Of a stretch of DNA of 64,000 nt, positions 49,501-62,000 are shown one piece after another (positions within the stretch are counted from its first letter, which is position 1; each line of letters begins with the position of its first letter). Made by a program: the position numbers and the translations under genes. The notes beneath the pieces were generated by a model. The model made no database searches. It was not told the DNA's origin and worked only from the letters and a program-made list of their open reading frames with translations. The DNA lies in contig JBAMJR010000195.1 of the NCBI GenBank assembly GCA_038501785.1, positions 2,928,501-2,992,500 on the forward strand. The letters are read 5' to 3'. This DNA is from Myoxocephalus aenaeus (taxonomy: Eukaryota; Chordata; Actinopteri; Perciformes; Cottidae).

Positions 49501-52331
49501 ACGATAATGTTGCCGAAGCGTGCACCAGTGAAAACGTGTACTCCCCGCGCTGCAGTTCTCCCAGTCCTGTCACCATGTTCCTGGATTCAGAGGATGACGT
49601 AGAGCCATCGCCACCGTACTATGATGGCACACTCACTTCCCATAGTGGGGGCTTCAACCTGCCCGACTTGGATTCCAGTGACATCTCTGTCATCTCCGAG
49701 ATCAGAGACTTTGAGAACAAACTCAACAACAAAGTGGCCCCCCAAGTGAGAGTTAAACCGGGTGTCACTTTTGACTTCCGGAAGGTGAGCCGTAACCCAT
49801 ATATCGACACAATGGGCCATCGTCGCTCCCTCCCCTCTGCCGTTACCTGGGTTCCTGGTGGGGACGTGGGCTACGATCCCTCAGACTACGCCGAACCCAT
49901 CGACGCGGTTTCAAAACCTCGCCCGAGCAACGAGGAGATCATCTACTCGGTGCCGCACGACAGCACACAAGGCAAAATCATCACCATCCGCAACTCCAAC
50001 AGGATGCACTCCAATGGAAATGGCTCGGACAGCGAAGCAGACAGCAGCTCTCTGGAGCGAAGGAGGAAGTTCTCGGCAGCGGGGGTGAAGCCTCGTCTTT
50101 ACCGCGACCGCTCCAAGCGGCTTGGCAAGTTCAGCAGCTTCCGCACAAGCTTCATAGGCAGCGACGATGAGATGGGCGTGCTTCCAAAGTCCAAGGAGGA
50201 TGACTTTGGCACCCTGAAAGAAAGTCTTGTTGAGGAGAGTGAGGACCCAAAAAAGAGGAACATTCTGAAGAGCCTGCGACGAACAGCAAAGGTGTGTATT
50301 ATGTGACCTTTTTCTGTTTTAATCCAGAAATAACGTTTCTAATTTATATTTATATGTTCATAATGCTGATATTGTTGTTAATTGATGCAATACCTGTTTT
50401 GAGCCTTTATGAATAATTAAAACGGGTAATTGAGCTGTAATGTTTAAACTGTATTAATGTCTTGGGGAGGATCTAGAATGTGAGGAACTCCTGATTTGCT
50501 GCTAGATGGAGAACATTGCATCAACTTATATTCCTCTGTCTTTATTTCTTCACAGAAAACAAGACCAAAGGCCCGCCCATCCATTCAAAAGCCCCCGGAG
50601 AGCAGTTACTTTGGGGTCCCTCTCGTGAATGTGGTATCCCCAGACAGACCCATCCCACTTTTCATCGACAAGTGTGTCCGCTTCATTGAGACCACAGGTA
50701 GGTTGTTTTATCTTTCACCCATGTTGTGCTGTGTATGTGATGTATGCAAAAGCAGAAATACTGGTCCATTTATCAGTGTTTATTCTTCACTACAGGTAAT
50801 ATCTTTTATACAATCAATGGTATTGATTAGTCACCAAAAGAAATGCTTATTTTGGAACGTTGCACCTGTTCACGACCTCATTGTGATGTGAAACTAATAC
50901 AAGAGTTTATTCAGTGAAATACTCCCCCAGAAACTGCCAGCATCTGTATTGCCATGTTTGTTTGCAATGTGGCTAATGAAGTGTTTGTGCTTTGCTTGTT
51001 TCCCACTGTGCCTCCCACGTCTTCCCCTTTTTCTCTGCTGCGCCTTTTTTTTCCTCAGGCCTGAATACAGAGGGGTTGTACCGCGTAAGCGGCAACAAGT
51101 CGGAGATGGAAAGCATGCAGAGGCAGTTTGAACAGGGTGAGCTGATCGTCAGACTTGTTTGAACCAGCTGTTTGACGTGTAATTATGTGGATGCCAAATC
51201 AAAATATAAACAGAGAGTTACCGATGGAAAGTGACATGCAAGTGATTGTTCAGTCCTGATGATGGCTTCTACTAATGGGCTTATTTTCTCTTATCCCTCT
51301 AACTCTCTCATTCTCCTTGTGTAGACCACGGATTAGACCTCGTAGAGAAAGACTTCTCCATAAACACTGTGGCTGGAGGCCTCAAAAGCTTCTTCTCCGA
51401 GCTGCCTGAGCCCCTGGTGCCTTGTGCTCTGCAGGTGGACCTATTGGATGCTTTCAGTAAGCAAACACTGCTGGGCTGGGAGGGTGTTCACAAGCACATA
51501 AAAAGATTATTTATTTAGTAGGGAAGAGGGTAGCGAAGGGTTTGGCTGACCTGTTTTGCTCTGCTTTAGTGTTGACAAGAATAATTTTCATGGTCGTGTA
51601 CGAAGACATTTTAGTTTCAAATTACTGTGTGCGGTGGGGAGGTCTTTATTTTGATATTAACCTCTCTCTGTGTGTGCAGAAATTAATGACCGAGAACAGA
51701 GGCTATATACCATGAAGGACGTCCTAAGGAGGTTTCCCAGGGAGAATTATGAGGTCTTCAAATTTGTAGTGAGCCACTTGCACAAGTAAGTTCCCCTGTC
51801 CACATTTTCAATCATGTTGTGACTGAGTTTGCGCCTCTGTGGTAGACACCCATCTGTTTTTCTCCCGCACCTTACGATGAGAGTTGAGAATTTGTTGTCT
51901 GCGCGTGTGTTTTTCCCAGGGTGAGCCAGCTGAACAGGTTGAACTTGATGACCAGTGAAAACCTGTCCATCTGCTTCTGGCCCACCCTCATGAGGCCTGA
52001 CTTCACCACTATGGATGCCCTGACTGCCACGCGCACCTACCAGACAATCATCGAGAGCTTCATCCACCAGTGTGCATTTTTCTTTTACAACCAGCCCCTC
52101 CTCGACTCCCCCACCGGCCTCGCGGGCCTCCCCGCCTCACCCACCACCACCCTCAGCGGGAGCTCTGCCTACTCTTGTTACCGCTCCTCCCCCCCCCACA
52201 CCACCTCACACTTCAGCCCCCTGCAGCAGTCCCCGCCCACCACCCCTCAGTCTCCCCTCCAGTCTCTGCTCCCTCCCCTCCACCAGCACCCCCACTCCCA
52301 CCATTCACCTGCCGAACAAGAGACGCTGTGA
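46578..52331 (+). CDS. arhgap35: Rho GTPase-activating protein 35 (p190-A RhoGAP), complete, six coding exons
   Basis: p190-A RhoGAP switches off RhoA and shapes actin and adhesion signalling. Exons: 46578-50291, 50556-50697, 51059-51136, 51325-51456, 51680-51785, 51920-52331, giving 1527 residues against about 1500 in human. The N-terminal GTPase-like domain has P-loop GQCGVGKS at 28-35 and TKCDEG. FF domains span about 270-535 (YEWLINRIVKNHNETW and later repeats), followed by the two pseudoGTPase domains (NLVILGKDGL; LRIVMCLMCGD). The conserved phosphotyrosine sites DYAEPID and IIYSVPHDST are kept. The RhoGAP domain (about 1255-1430) has its arginine finger at Arg1294 in GLYRVSGNK, plus ENLSICFWPTLMRP. 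A Ser/Pro-rich tail ends in AEQETL, like AEHTL in mammals. ARHGAP5 was considered, but these sequences match ARHGAP35 better. If intron 1 were retained, the protein would end four codons into it, before the GAP domain. Confidence 0.96.
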
Positions 52332-52904
52332 GAGACGGTGAAACCACGTGTGCCCATGATGATGCTGGACCTTATCACCAACACACACACACTCACACAC
52401 AAAAAAGAAAAGAAAACCTGTGCACTTGCACATTATGTCTTTGATCATTGACAAACCTAGGTTATGAGATAGGAAGTGTATGAGAGACTTCCCTAACCTG
52501 CCATTTTTATCCACACTTGTGTGTATCAGCGCAGCCTACCATTATCAGTGACTCTTCCTCTGCCCTCTGAGCCCCTCATCTCCTGGAATTTAAGGGTTTC
52601 AGGTCAGAAGAGGAGGACAGAGGTCGCTGTCACAGCCACCACTTATCCTACACTACCAAGAAATAGAAACCTCTATGCCAAGCTGGAAGAACTGATTTGT
52701 CGCCACCGTGTTTTTTTTAGTTTTTTTTTATCTGCGTAAATCTGTTGAAGTTTTTTTTTTTTTTCTCTCTCATGAAAGTACTGCCACTGGATTTTTAGAC
52801 TGTTCCTCTGTAGGTCCTTTGGGCAGCAGTGTGCTCCACATAGCAGAGGTTCCTCTGTCTGCCTTTGGGGTTTCTCTCATCGGCTCTACTTGAGCGGTCA
52901 GCAT

Positions 52905-52925
52905 GGGGAGGGGAGGGGAGGGGGG
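52905..52925 (+). promoter_or_regulatory. G-quadruplex motif in the arhgap35 3'UTR
   Basis: Four G-runs of 4, 4, 4 and 6 bases are separated by single A residues on the sense strand. The pattern fits a very stable parallel RNA or DNA quadruplex (loops of one base). Confidence 0.6.
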
Positions 52926-54582
52926 TTACACATCCAGGGATGCACTTTAATGATCACTGTTGATTTTCCCTCAAGTTTTTTTTTGTTGACATTTTCTTGT
53001 GTGTTTAATTTCACAGCTCAAACAGCCATACCCATTGCCTTTTACAGAGCTCTGGCAGATCAAACTTTGTTTACATCAAGCTTGTTTTTGTATCCACAAA
53101 CTTATCTGAAGCACTTTTTCATAGTGTAGTGTTCAATTTGAAGAATTGCCACATTGATTAATTGTCCATATTGTTTGTTCAGTGGCTGACTGTGGCATCA
53201 GTGCAGGCTTGTGAAAAAAAGAAGATCCTTTTGTAAAAACGTGCGTTCTTTAAGTTGATCCAGATGTACCATTTTAGGTTGATGGGGAGTCTGAATCTAC
53301 CCTCATTCATCTAGCCATGTGAAAAATAGTGTGTCCTCTTTCTAGCTGTTGATTGATCAGAATGGCTGTTTAGGGAAGTTCGGTTTAATTAGACCAATAT
53401 AATATCAGAGAAAACTTTGCCTGCCATCAGTCGAGTGAAGGAGAAATCTTTGAATGTGTAACGTAATCGTACCATAACACAACTCTGCATTGCCATCTGC
53501 TGTCTATTGAAACCAAACGCTTGGAACATGATAGGTCGCTGGATGTGTTGCCGTGGCCTGGCAGTCTATCAACCCAGGCTCTTTGTCTTCATCTAATATT
53601 AAGGACCTTTTAACTCAGAAGGTTTAGTATTTGCAACGCACTGTTACCGCTTGTCCTGCTATACACTACAATGACCAGTAGAAGTAAAAGATTTGTGGAT
53701 TGGACACATTCAGGAAGCACAGCTGGCCGTTTCTCTTGTGATTTAGTTTTGTGCTGGTCCTCTCTTTTCATGGACAACAATCAGCAGATTGTCAGTGGTA
53801 GCACTGTTGATGAAGACTTTACCCACGACACTTATGAGAGCTGTCTTTTCAATGGGGTCAAAATGGACCATTAGAGATTGAAGTTCTGATTGATTGAAGG
53901 TCTGTTCTGGGTCTTGGTTGCAACGCTGATTATACAAGAAGCTGTTGTAGGATTTGGGATCATCCCCTTCTGGTACTTTTGGAATCGTAATGCTGTTGGA
54001 AGTCAGTCCTTTTATGTGTTCGTCCGTTTAAACTGAGGGCTTTTTCAAACTGCTCATAGCCGCAAGCTGTAACGTTAAAGACCGGCACAGAACCAACCAA
54101 GCAACTGTCCCACTATAACACAATTCCCGGGAGTATATAATCTTACCACGTCACTTAACTTCTGACACAACCGTGGCAAATCTACCGTTCAATGAGGAAA
54201 ACGTGAGTGCATACTACTCTATAATGGTTGTTTATTTGTATGTTGGGGAACACCACCCGTTAGTCAATGGTAGAAAACATTTCTAGTGTGTATTTCAATG
54301 ATTGAAAGTCCATTTTTACAATTTTTGTGAATGGTTCAAGGCCACTTAAGTTTAGTGCATGATTTAAAAAAAGAAAGGAAAAAAAAAAACACACCAAGGG
54401 AGAAGGATGAAACTCTCTCCCTGTTTTAAAACATGAAATTAGTACGTGAACAAAACAAATACTAAAGTGAAATAGCTGAAACGTGAAAGTTTATGTACTG
54501 TGCACCAGAAGCAAACCATGGAATTTATCTGAATGAGAATAGTGTTTGAAGATGAAGGCCTTATGTGAACTGTATAATAGTT

Positions 54583-54588
54583 AATAAA
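54583..54588 (+). terminator. arhgap35: Poly(A) signal of arhgap35
   Basis: AATAAA in an AT-rich context (TTAATAAATTAAAT), followed by a GT-rich stretch near 54620, as expected downstream of a cleavage site. Confidence 0.7.
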
Positions 54589-54605
54589 TTAAATTGTAAA
54601 ATTGT

Positions 54606-56440
54606 CCTCCGCTTTCTCGTGGTGTCTGTGTTTGTGTCTTACTCTGAGCCGTCTACTATTTGAGCGCTACCTCCATTCATTACAGTAGAGCCTCAATGTT
54701 GAAATGAAATTGGAAGTTCATTATGAAATGTTCCTTTTTCCCCCCCCCCAATTCCACACAATAGCCGTTAGATTAATATGGTCACAGCAATGGAGTCATG
54801 TGACTCAAGAATATCAAGCATATCATTTTGATGGTTCAAATGTTGAGTGTTATGTGAAAATCCGATGACAGCTTTTTGGAAACCCGGCTACACCCTGCTG
54901 TCTTCTGACAAAATATTACACAGGCTACTATTATTATTCACATTTCTCACTGTGAAATAATGGAGCATGGTTTAACTGTTTTCCTGATTGATAGCTTGCT
55001 AAACAAGGCATGCATGTACGGCTGCTGCTCCTCGAAGATAAGGCCCCAGCTCTCTAACTGCTCTCAACGAAGCATTTCTCTAATAAAGAAGCTTAATTCT
55101 ACACAACATATATAACCTCTGCTGTAGTATTTAGGCAGTGGTGCAGGTGACTCTGAAAAACATCAATTATTCACAGCATATTAGTCATGATTGACTGCAC
55201 TCTTGGGAGAACACAGTATCTGTTGACCTGTGTGGAGGGGTGAGACATGATAATGTTATGACGCCATCTTGTGGCTGCACGGCTGCAGAGCTATTGTACC
55301 AGGAGGTGAGTGTCCGCATGTCACGTCTCACTGTGGATTTGTGTGTGATTTAAAAAGTGACGTGACTCTTTGAGTTATGTGTTTCCAACCTTTTCCTTTT
55401 CAGATCCAACTCTGGGATTCTTCAATGGTGACCGCTTTATGTTCAGTTGCATTACTGAGGCCATGTCTGGTGCCACAGATCTAAAGAAAGGCCATCTTCA
55501 CTCTCACCTCAAAGTCCTTAATCCTCTGACTACTTCTGATAGTATGTTGACGCATGCTGTGCAGACGTATTCTCAAACACCATGAAGTCATCTGACTAAT
55601 CTCTTGTATCATTCAGAGGAGTGTGGTTTTGGCATAATTTTTCTTCCATTCAGGACACCGATTTGAATTCAGTGCAATGTTGTTAGTGGTGTTTTTCTTC
55701 TTCTCATGTTTAATATATACAATATGAATTAAAGGAACTCTCCAGTCTGAGTTTTTAAACTATGTCGTTTATGAGAAAGAACCATATGTTGATACGTTTC
55801 CCAACAATATGCAACACATTTGACTGAATGATGCGTATCCCTGGATTTGAGTAGAAATGTAGCATATTAGCTTTTTCATTGATATCATCACATAAAACGA
55901 AAGATATCTGACCTCAATTTGCTATCCTCTGCGTTATCAGTATTGTTATTGGCAATAGTTTTCAATTTATGACTTTATTATTCTATGTGGTTCTTGTGTT
56001 CCTCTGAAGTACTCTATGAACACAATGTTGTAGCCCAGAACAAGGCCTCCTTAACAAAGTCACGAACACTTTAAGACATCTGTCCAGACGAGCGTATGCT
56101 CTCATTAGAGAGCTCATTTTCATAATGGTGTGGCCATTTTCATACCAGATACATAATTACATTATATTTATATCTAGTTTTACCATCAGCTGAGTATCAC
56201 ACATAATTCTTTACTCTATTTTTGGATTTAGTGTTGGTTTTGTTAATGTCAACCAGCTGAAAGTCAGTCCAGTGATACACACCCTTTGAGGGCATCTTTC
56301 TCTTCTGTTGCACTTTCCCCCGTCTCGTCTTGTCTCCCCTCCTCTCACCTCCTTGTCCTGCCAGCCTGAGAACTACTTTCGCTGTCCAAACATTTTCAGA
56401 TGATATGCAAACAAACCTGTTGAGAATGACAGAGGCCGTG
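54606..56440. other. Intergenic gap between converging arhgap35 and dscaml1
   Basis: About 1.8 kb separate the two inferred poly(A) sites. I see only short unrecognised open frames and AT-rich sequence, including a run of C residues near 54745. No RNA gene is supported. Confidence 0.6.
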
Positions 56441-59002
56441 ACATATGAAAGATAGCTTTATTGCACAAGGTGTTAGAATGATCTTTTTAGTTTTAGTTTT
56501 CTTTTCATAGAAAATGTACTTTTGAACACAAGCAATTGCTATAACAAGCAACTCAAACAAATGTTTGGGATACCCTCAACATTTTTTTTTTGTTTGTTTT
56601 GTTTTTGATTTTCATACATTTTTTCCTTCAGTTTTTCCCTTTTAGCAAGCATGCAATGATTTTTTGAGGATGAACAAAATACAAAATAATGATAATTAAA
56701 AAAAAGTAAATAGGACAAATGACAACAGCAAAAGACCTTTAAAAAAAGAATAAAAATTCAACAAATTAGTATCAAAAACATAAAGGGAAAGAAAAAAAAA
56801 TGTTTTTTGCCCATTTCAGAAGTAAAATATTTTATTTTTGATACTATTTCAATTTTGAAATTGGGGCATTCAACCCTGATGTGTCCCCTGATTTATTCTG
56901 ACGAAAATAGCTCTTCATACAAAACTGTGTTTTTATGTACAAGACTTAATCTATAAACAACACTGACAAAGGTAGAGATGATGGATCTAGCATGTTTCGG
57001 GTGGTGAATTTTTACTTTAATTTATCTGAACGGGGGAAAGGACAGGAGCCAGAATGATGCAGGTTGACAGACCGACTCCAGTCCAGTATATACACAACAG
57101 TAGTTTGTGTGACCAAAAGAGCTACGAGTCCCTGATTTCACTTGGCTGAACTGGTTTCAGCCACAGGCCACATACCTCACTACCAAAAAGTTGACAAATT
57201 TAAATGAATATTATGAATCAAAATCAACGGACCAACAGAAATCCCCTCCCCTAAACAAACAAACAAATAAAGTACATGGATAAATAAATATAAACCACAA
57301 AACGCTATCATGGAGACATTCCAAAAGGTTCTTGTGTGAATGTACATCAGAGCAAACTGGAGGGGGGTGGAGATAAAGAAAGCAGGGCATATACAGTAAT
57401 TCAGACAGGGCAACAACAAAGATATCAATTGAGTGAACATTATATAATTTTCAAAACTGAACTCCCTGACATATAACATCGCTCAACATTATATTATTTT
57501 ACTTCATTCACATCATGACTGGGATTCTTTCAGCTATTTATACGTTTCTTTGAAGAGCGAAGCTCGGCTGGGTGGCTCCAAGGCAGGCTGGGAAGTTGGT
57601 AGGATGTGTTACTGAAGCCTTCATTCTGCATCATGACTCAAGTCTGCAGCCACTCTCCCAACATAAAACTCATTTGTGGATCCTCTGTGACACTTTTTTA
57701 CATTTTTTTTTCACCAATCACTCAGGCTTTCGACTAGCTCAATAGAGTCAAAGAGCCTATATTCTCATAAGCAGACTTAAATAATATGACAGAAGGCTTT
57801 CTACCATGATTGTTTCCGCCAAACACACGTAAACAGCAAAGTAGGCGCTCAAACCCGGGGAGGTTTTTACTTGATCACCCAGCCAGCCTGCCTTTTCAGG
57901 AACTGAAACTAAAACTAAGTATATCTTGCTTTTCCAATCTCAGCATGGAACTTGGAAAGGGCCACTCTCTGTCCACACAGGAGCGAAACACTTCTTCTGT
58001 TAGTCGGTCTACATACAGCAACATACAGAACACCCCGTATATATACTAAACTTTTTTTCTTTCTTTAGGCCAACCCTTTCTCTTTTTTTTAAATTTGGGT
58101 TGAGCGATTGTCTCATTCTTAAATTTTAATTAACATTAAATTGCTGTATATACTACTACACTATTTGTAGTACATACAATTTATACTTTGTCATAATTTC
58201 ACTTAAATGTCAATAATATACCTACATAGAAATATATATGTAAATTCTTTATAATACCAAATATTCTCTATTTGTAATGTGAGAACTTATAGCTGGGTCA
58301 TTTGAGTTGTCATGATTTGTTTGAAAAGTTAGACACTGTTCAGCTGGGGAGAGATGTGTGGAGAATATTAATGCGATAGACATTTCATCCTTGGAAGTGA
58401 ACCTGAATCATTTCTTTTGGAATCACCATTAAGAGAAAATCTGCCAATAGCTATTTGGGACTTTAAGAGACACACAGAGGGTGAAAGATACAGTAAGAAT
58501 AGGGAACTTAACTGGAAGTCCTGCAAATTGACAATAATACTCAAACTATGGAGGACAGTATGTGTGTGCATATGTAAGACAGGATGGCCACACAGCTTCA
58601 TACTGGCTATCGTAGTCTTCATCATCATAAACACAGAGCTTTTTTTAGCTCCTCAATTATAGTCAATATTTCCAAATGACCACAGAATCACTTCCTCTTT
58701 TTTTTTTTGTTGCTGTGCTACTCCGCGAGGACTGAGCGGAGCAGAGCGCCAGTCGGCTGGAACTGTTAGTTGGAGTTAGTAATTCTTTTATAGAGTCCCA
58801 GGTGAACATGAAAAGCAGGGTTAGCTGGGTCTCTGTCTGGGAGAACACCTATCCCGAGGAAAATTAGAACGCTGGGCAGTTCACCATTAGTTGGGTTGAA
58901 AGAAAGATGGTTGCATGCCCTTTCTGGCCCAGGACTGAAGAGCACCAGAGGGGGGCTGGCTGAGGAGTGTGATAGCAATGCGAGTCTGTGCAGGAGGACG
59001 GA
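56440..59002 (-). other. dscaml1: dscaml1 3'UTR (inferred)
   Basis: About 2.55 kb from the dscaml1 stop codon to a minus-strand AATAAA (plus-strand TTTATT at 56457-56462). Long AT-rich and T-rich tracts occupy the distal half. Long 3'UTRs are usual for neuronal adhesion genes. Earlier poly(A) signals within this stretch, for example plus-strand TTTATT-like sites near 56830 and 57290, could give shorter forms. Confidence 0.5.
56457..56462 (-). terminator. dscaml1: Poly(A) signal of dscaml1 (distal)
   Basis: Plus-strand TTTATT gives AATAAA on the minus strand (context GCAATAAAGC). It is the most distal clear signal before the intergenic gap. Confidence 0.5.
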
Positions 59003-62000
59003 CTACACCAGTGTGTATGACTTGGAATAGGCCCCCACACTCTGTTTCTGCAGTCTCCCCAGTGCAGAGGAGCTGCTCTCTAGCAGCGAGTCTCTGGAGC
59101 CCCCCACCTTGTTACTGTTGGTGGGGTTGCTGCCCGTGCTGGAAGTGGAAGCAGTTGCTGCAGTGTTGGAGCTGGGCATGGTGAGAGTCCTCTGGGGCAA
59201 GGTGGCGGTGCCCGAGCTCGCGCCCAAGCTGGCCAGCCCAGAATGGCCCAGCGTCAGGACCTGCTGCTTGGTAGGGTCTAGAGTCTTGTGACGGCCCTGG
59301 GTGTGATACGCCCGCTGCGTCAGGCTGCGGATTGAGGCTTCCCGCGGTGGCACAGCTGGGCACGGGTCATGCAGCTCCCCTTGCTTGCGGAAGAATGGGT
59401 CTGTCTTCATGTATAGGGGTAGGTTGCAGAATTCACCTGAGAGAGGCGAGAGAAGAGACAGGACAGTGAGGTGATTTTGAATTCAAGGCATTTGTGTCTG
59501 TTCTATTGCTGAAATGTAATATTTCCAAATGCAAATGAATAAATATAACTCATAACTTGGTGGTTTTGATTTGGGATTGATGTGTTTGCAGAAAAAAACA
59601 AGCCTCTGAATGATTTCTTTGGCATATGAGCCAGGAAACTTCAAGATGAGCACTTGATTTTTTGATTCAACTTGGATCATTGATAGTGTGGGATTTCCCT
59701 TTTTATCTGACACATTATTGTGTTATTATGTATTGTCTTTTCTTTGGTGTATCAACGTTCACACACCAACTCCCAGAGAGTTCAATCCATCCCCACTATG
59801 TATTTATATATATATATATATATCTCTTTGGTATTTTGTATTATGTGTTGGGTGAAATTTCTTTGGATTCAAGTCCATCATTGTCGTTGTGACTCTTTGT
59901 TGCCCTTTAGTCAAGGGAAGACCTTTTCCCATCATCTTAAGTCACTGTAAATAAAACTCCTCGTTTTGATTTAGGAGAAAAAAGCTGGTATCAATGCATC
60001 TTTCCATACTTACTTTTGTTAGCGCGGTGGGGAATGGGCACAGCCACATTTTTACCGCGGTCATAGTCCTGCGGTTTGGGCGGTGAGGCAGTGAAGCGGC
60101 AGATGCCTGGTTCAGACGGCGTGCTGAGGGAGGTCATGCTGTCTGCCGGGTCATTGGTACCTGTGGTCATCTGGTCAGATGAGCTATCGGAGATGAAACA
60201 CTCCGTAATAGTGAACTTGGCATGCTGCAGGTGCTCCTCCAGCTTGGCGTGCTCGTAGGCCCTCGCCAGCTCCTCATAAGTGGAGGAGGCGCTCTCTGTC
60301 GACACCATGCTGTTACGACCCTTATCTGGAAAAACATACATACAAACATACATTTAATGTAATAATTGTGGCAACACATTTTACTGAGCTGGTTTGATTG
60401 ATTACAATATTTTGTTTTAGAGAAAACTGTTGATTGGGAGCTCATGGTTTATGCTTTCTGAATTTTGGCGAGTGGGCAAACTATATATGGTTTTGTCAAT
60501 TCTATATCTTAATTTATACCATTTTGTTATCTCCTCGTTTCACTCCCTTTCTGTTAAACAGTACCGTGTTACTTTGTAATAGTGTTACTGGTAGTACGAG
60601 GCAGTGTTCGGCAAAATGTGATAGACTTTCTTCCTTCTTTGATTTGGTACTTTGAGAAATTATGATGTATATACTGTTCATATGCTGTTGGATTGGATTA
60701 GATTTTTACGTTAAAATGTACAAGTTTTAATTATTTTCCTAAAAGATCTGCTGCTTGATGTAAAACTGCTAATAACATCAGAGCAGTAGCAGTGCATACG
60801 AGTTGCAGTGTCATTGTATCAGGGGTGCTGGCTGTGATTGACCCACCTGTGTCCTGCGACAGGCTGGCGCTATAGCTGTCACTCTCAGTGGCAGTGATGC
60901 CGTGGGAGCCCATCGTCCGCCAGTCGGACGTCAGAGTTCGTGCCGAGGCCGTCGACTGGCTCTGACTCGGTCGGCTTAGTGTCCACTGGCTGGAATATCT
61001 GTTCCTGGAGCTGTGGGCTGATTTTATACTCTTCCTGGACACGGGGTCTGAGAGAGGTCACAGGGATCAAAGATTAGCTTGGTAGTACAAACAGACTACG
61101 TATCCATATATTGATTGTCAAGACAGCCACATTCTGTCTTTACTGAAGTGCTATTCAATATGAGATCGAAGCTTCCACCTGGATTTAGCTGCTCGACCTA
61201 TTTCATGTTCTGTCACTGTAAGAGCTGTGAAGTGTCATGGAAAATTAAAATGAAATACTCACTTGTGCCTGGGCGGATGTCTGACATGTCAATCAAAGGC
61301 CCTGAGTTCTGGATAAGGGCTTGGTGATGCAGAGACACGCCTGTACAGAAGTTCTGCGGATTCACCGATTGGCTGAACTCAGTGTCTGTCACTGGCACCG
61401 CTGCCTTGTCCTCCCCTGTTGCAAGCAAAAGATGAGGATGTTAAATATCAAAGAGAATATACTAGAATGTGTGTGATAGGTTAGTTTATGCTGTTGTTGT
61501 TGTTGTTGTTAAGTGCAGCCACATGCCTATCTGTTTGATGCCTTCCTTGTCCTCAATGAGCAGCTGAACACGTGGGATGTCGATGTGGAGTCTCGGCCCT
61601 TGAGGAGGGCCCTTCACTGGAGTGTCTATACTGCGATTGTTCTTGCTGCACACACACAGGTGGAAATAACACATGTAGTTTTCCAAAAGTTGACTTACGT
61701 GGAATATTACATCCTCTACACAGTAGGCATACAAACTGTGCCCGTAAGAGCTGGCTCTTACCTGATAAGCATCTCAGCGAGGCTCTTAGCATCTGTAAGA
61801 AGACAATATCTTTATTAGATTATAGTTGGCTGTGGAGATAATCGTTTCAACTTGTCACTCTTTGTTACATTAATCAATAATACTGATCTCTCGCTTTCTT
61901 TCTCTCTCACCTCGAAGGCGTTTAAGCCTCTTCTCTTTGCGTTTCTTGCGGATAATGAAGAGCAAAGCAACACCCAGAGTAACGAGGATGACGGGAGAGC

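Larger units (their letters stand above)
52332..54605 (+). other. arhgap35: arhgap35 3'UTR
   Basis: About 2.25 kb from the stop codon to just past AATAAA at 54583. It holds a short CA run, poly(T) tracts and one strong G-quadruplex motif. No other poly(A) signal of canonical form was seen before 54583. Boundaries are inferred from the signal, not from transcript data. Confidence 0.6.

Noticed and set aside
46578..52331. p190 gene could be ARHGAP5
   Set aside because: The regions DAHTFA, IMNEEFYQWLEE, YSVPHDSTQGKIITIRN and the Pro-rich tail match ARHGAP35.
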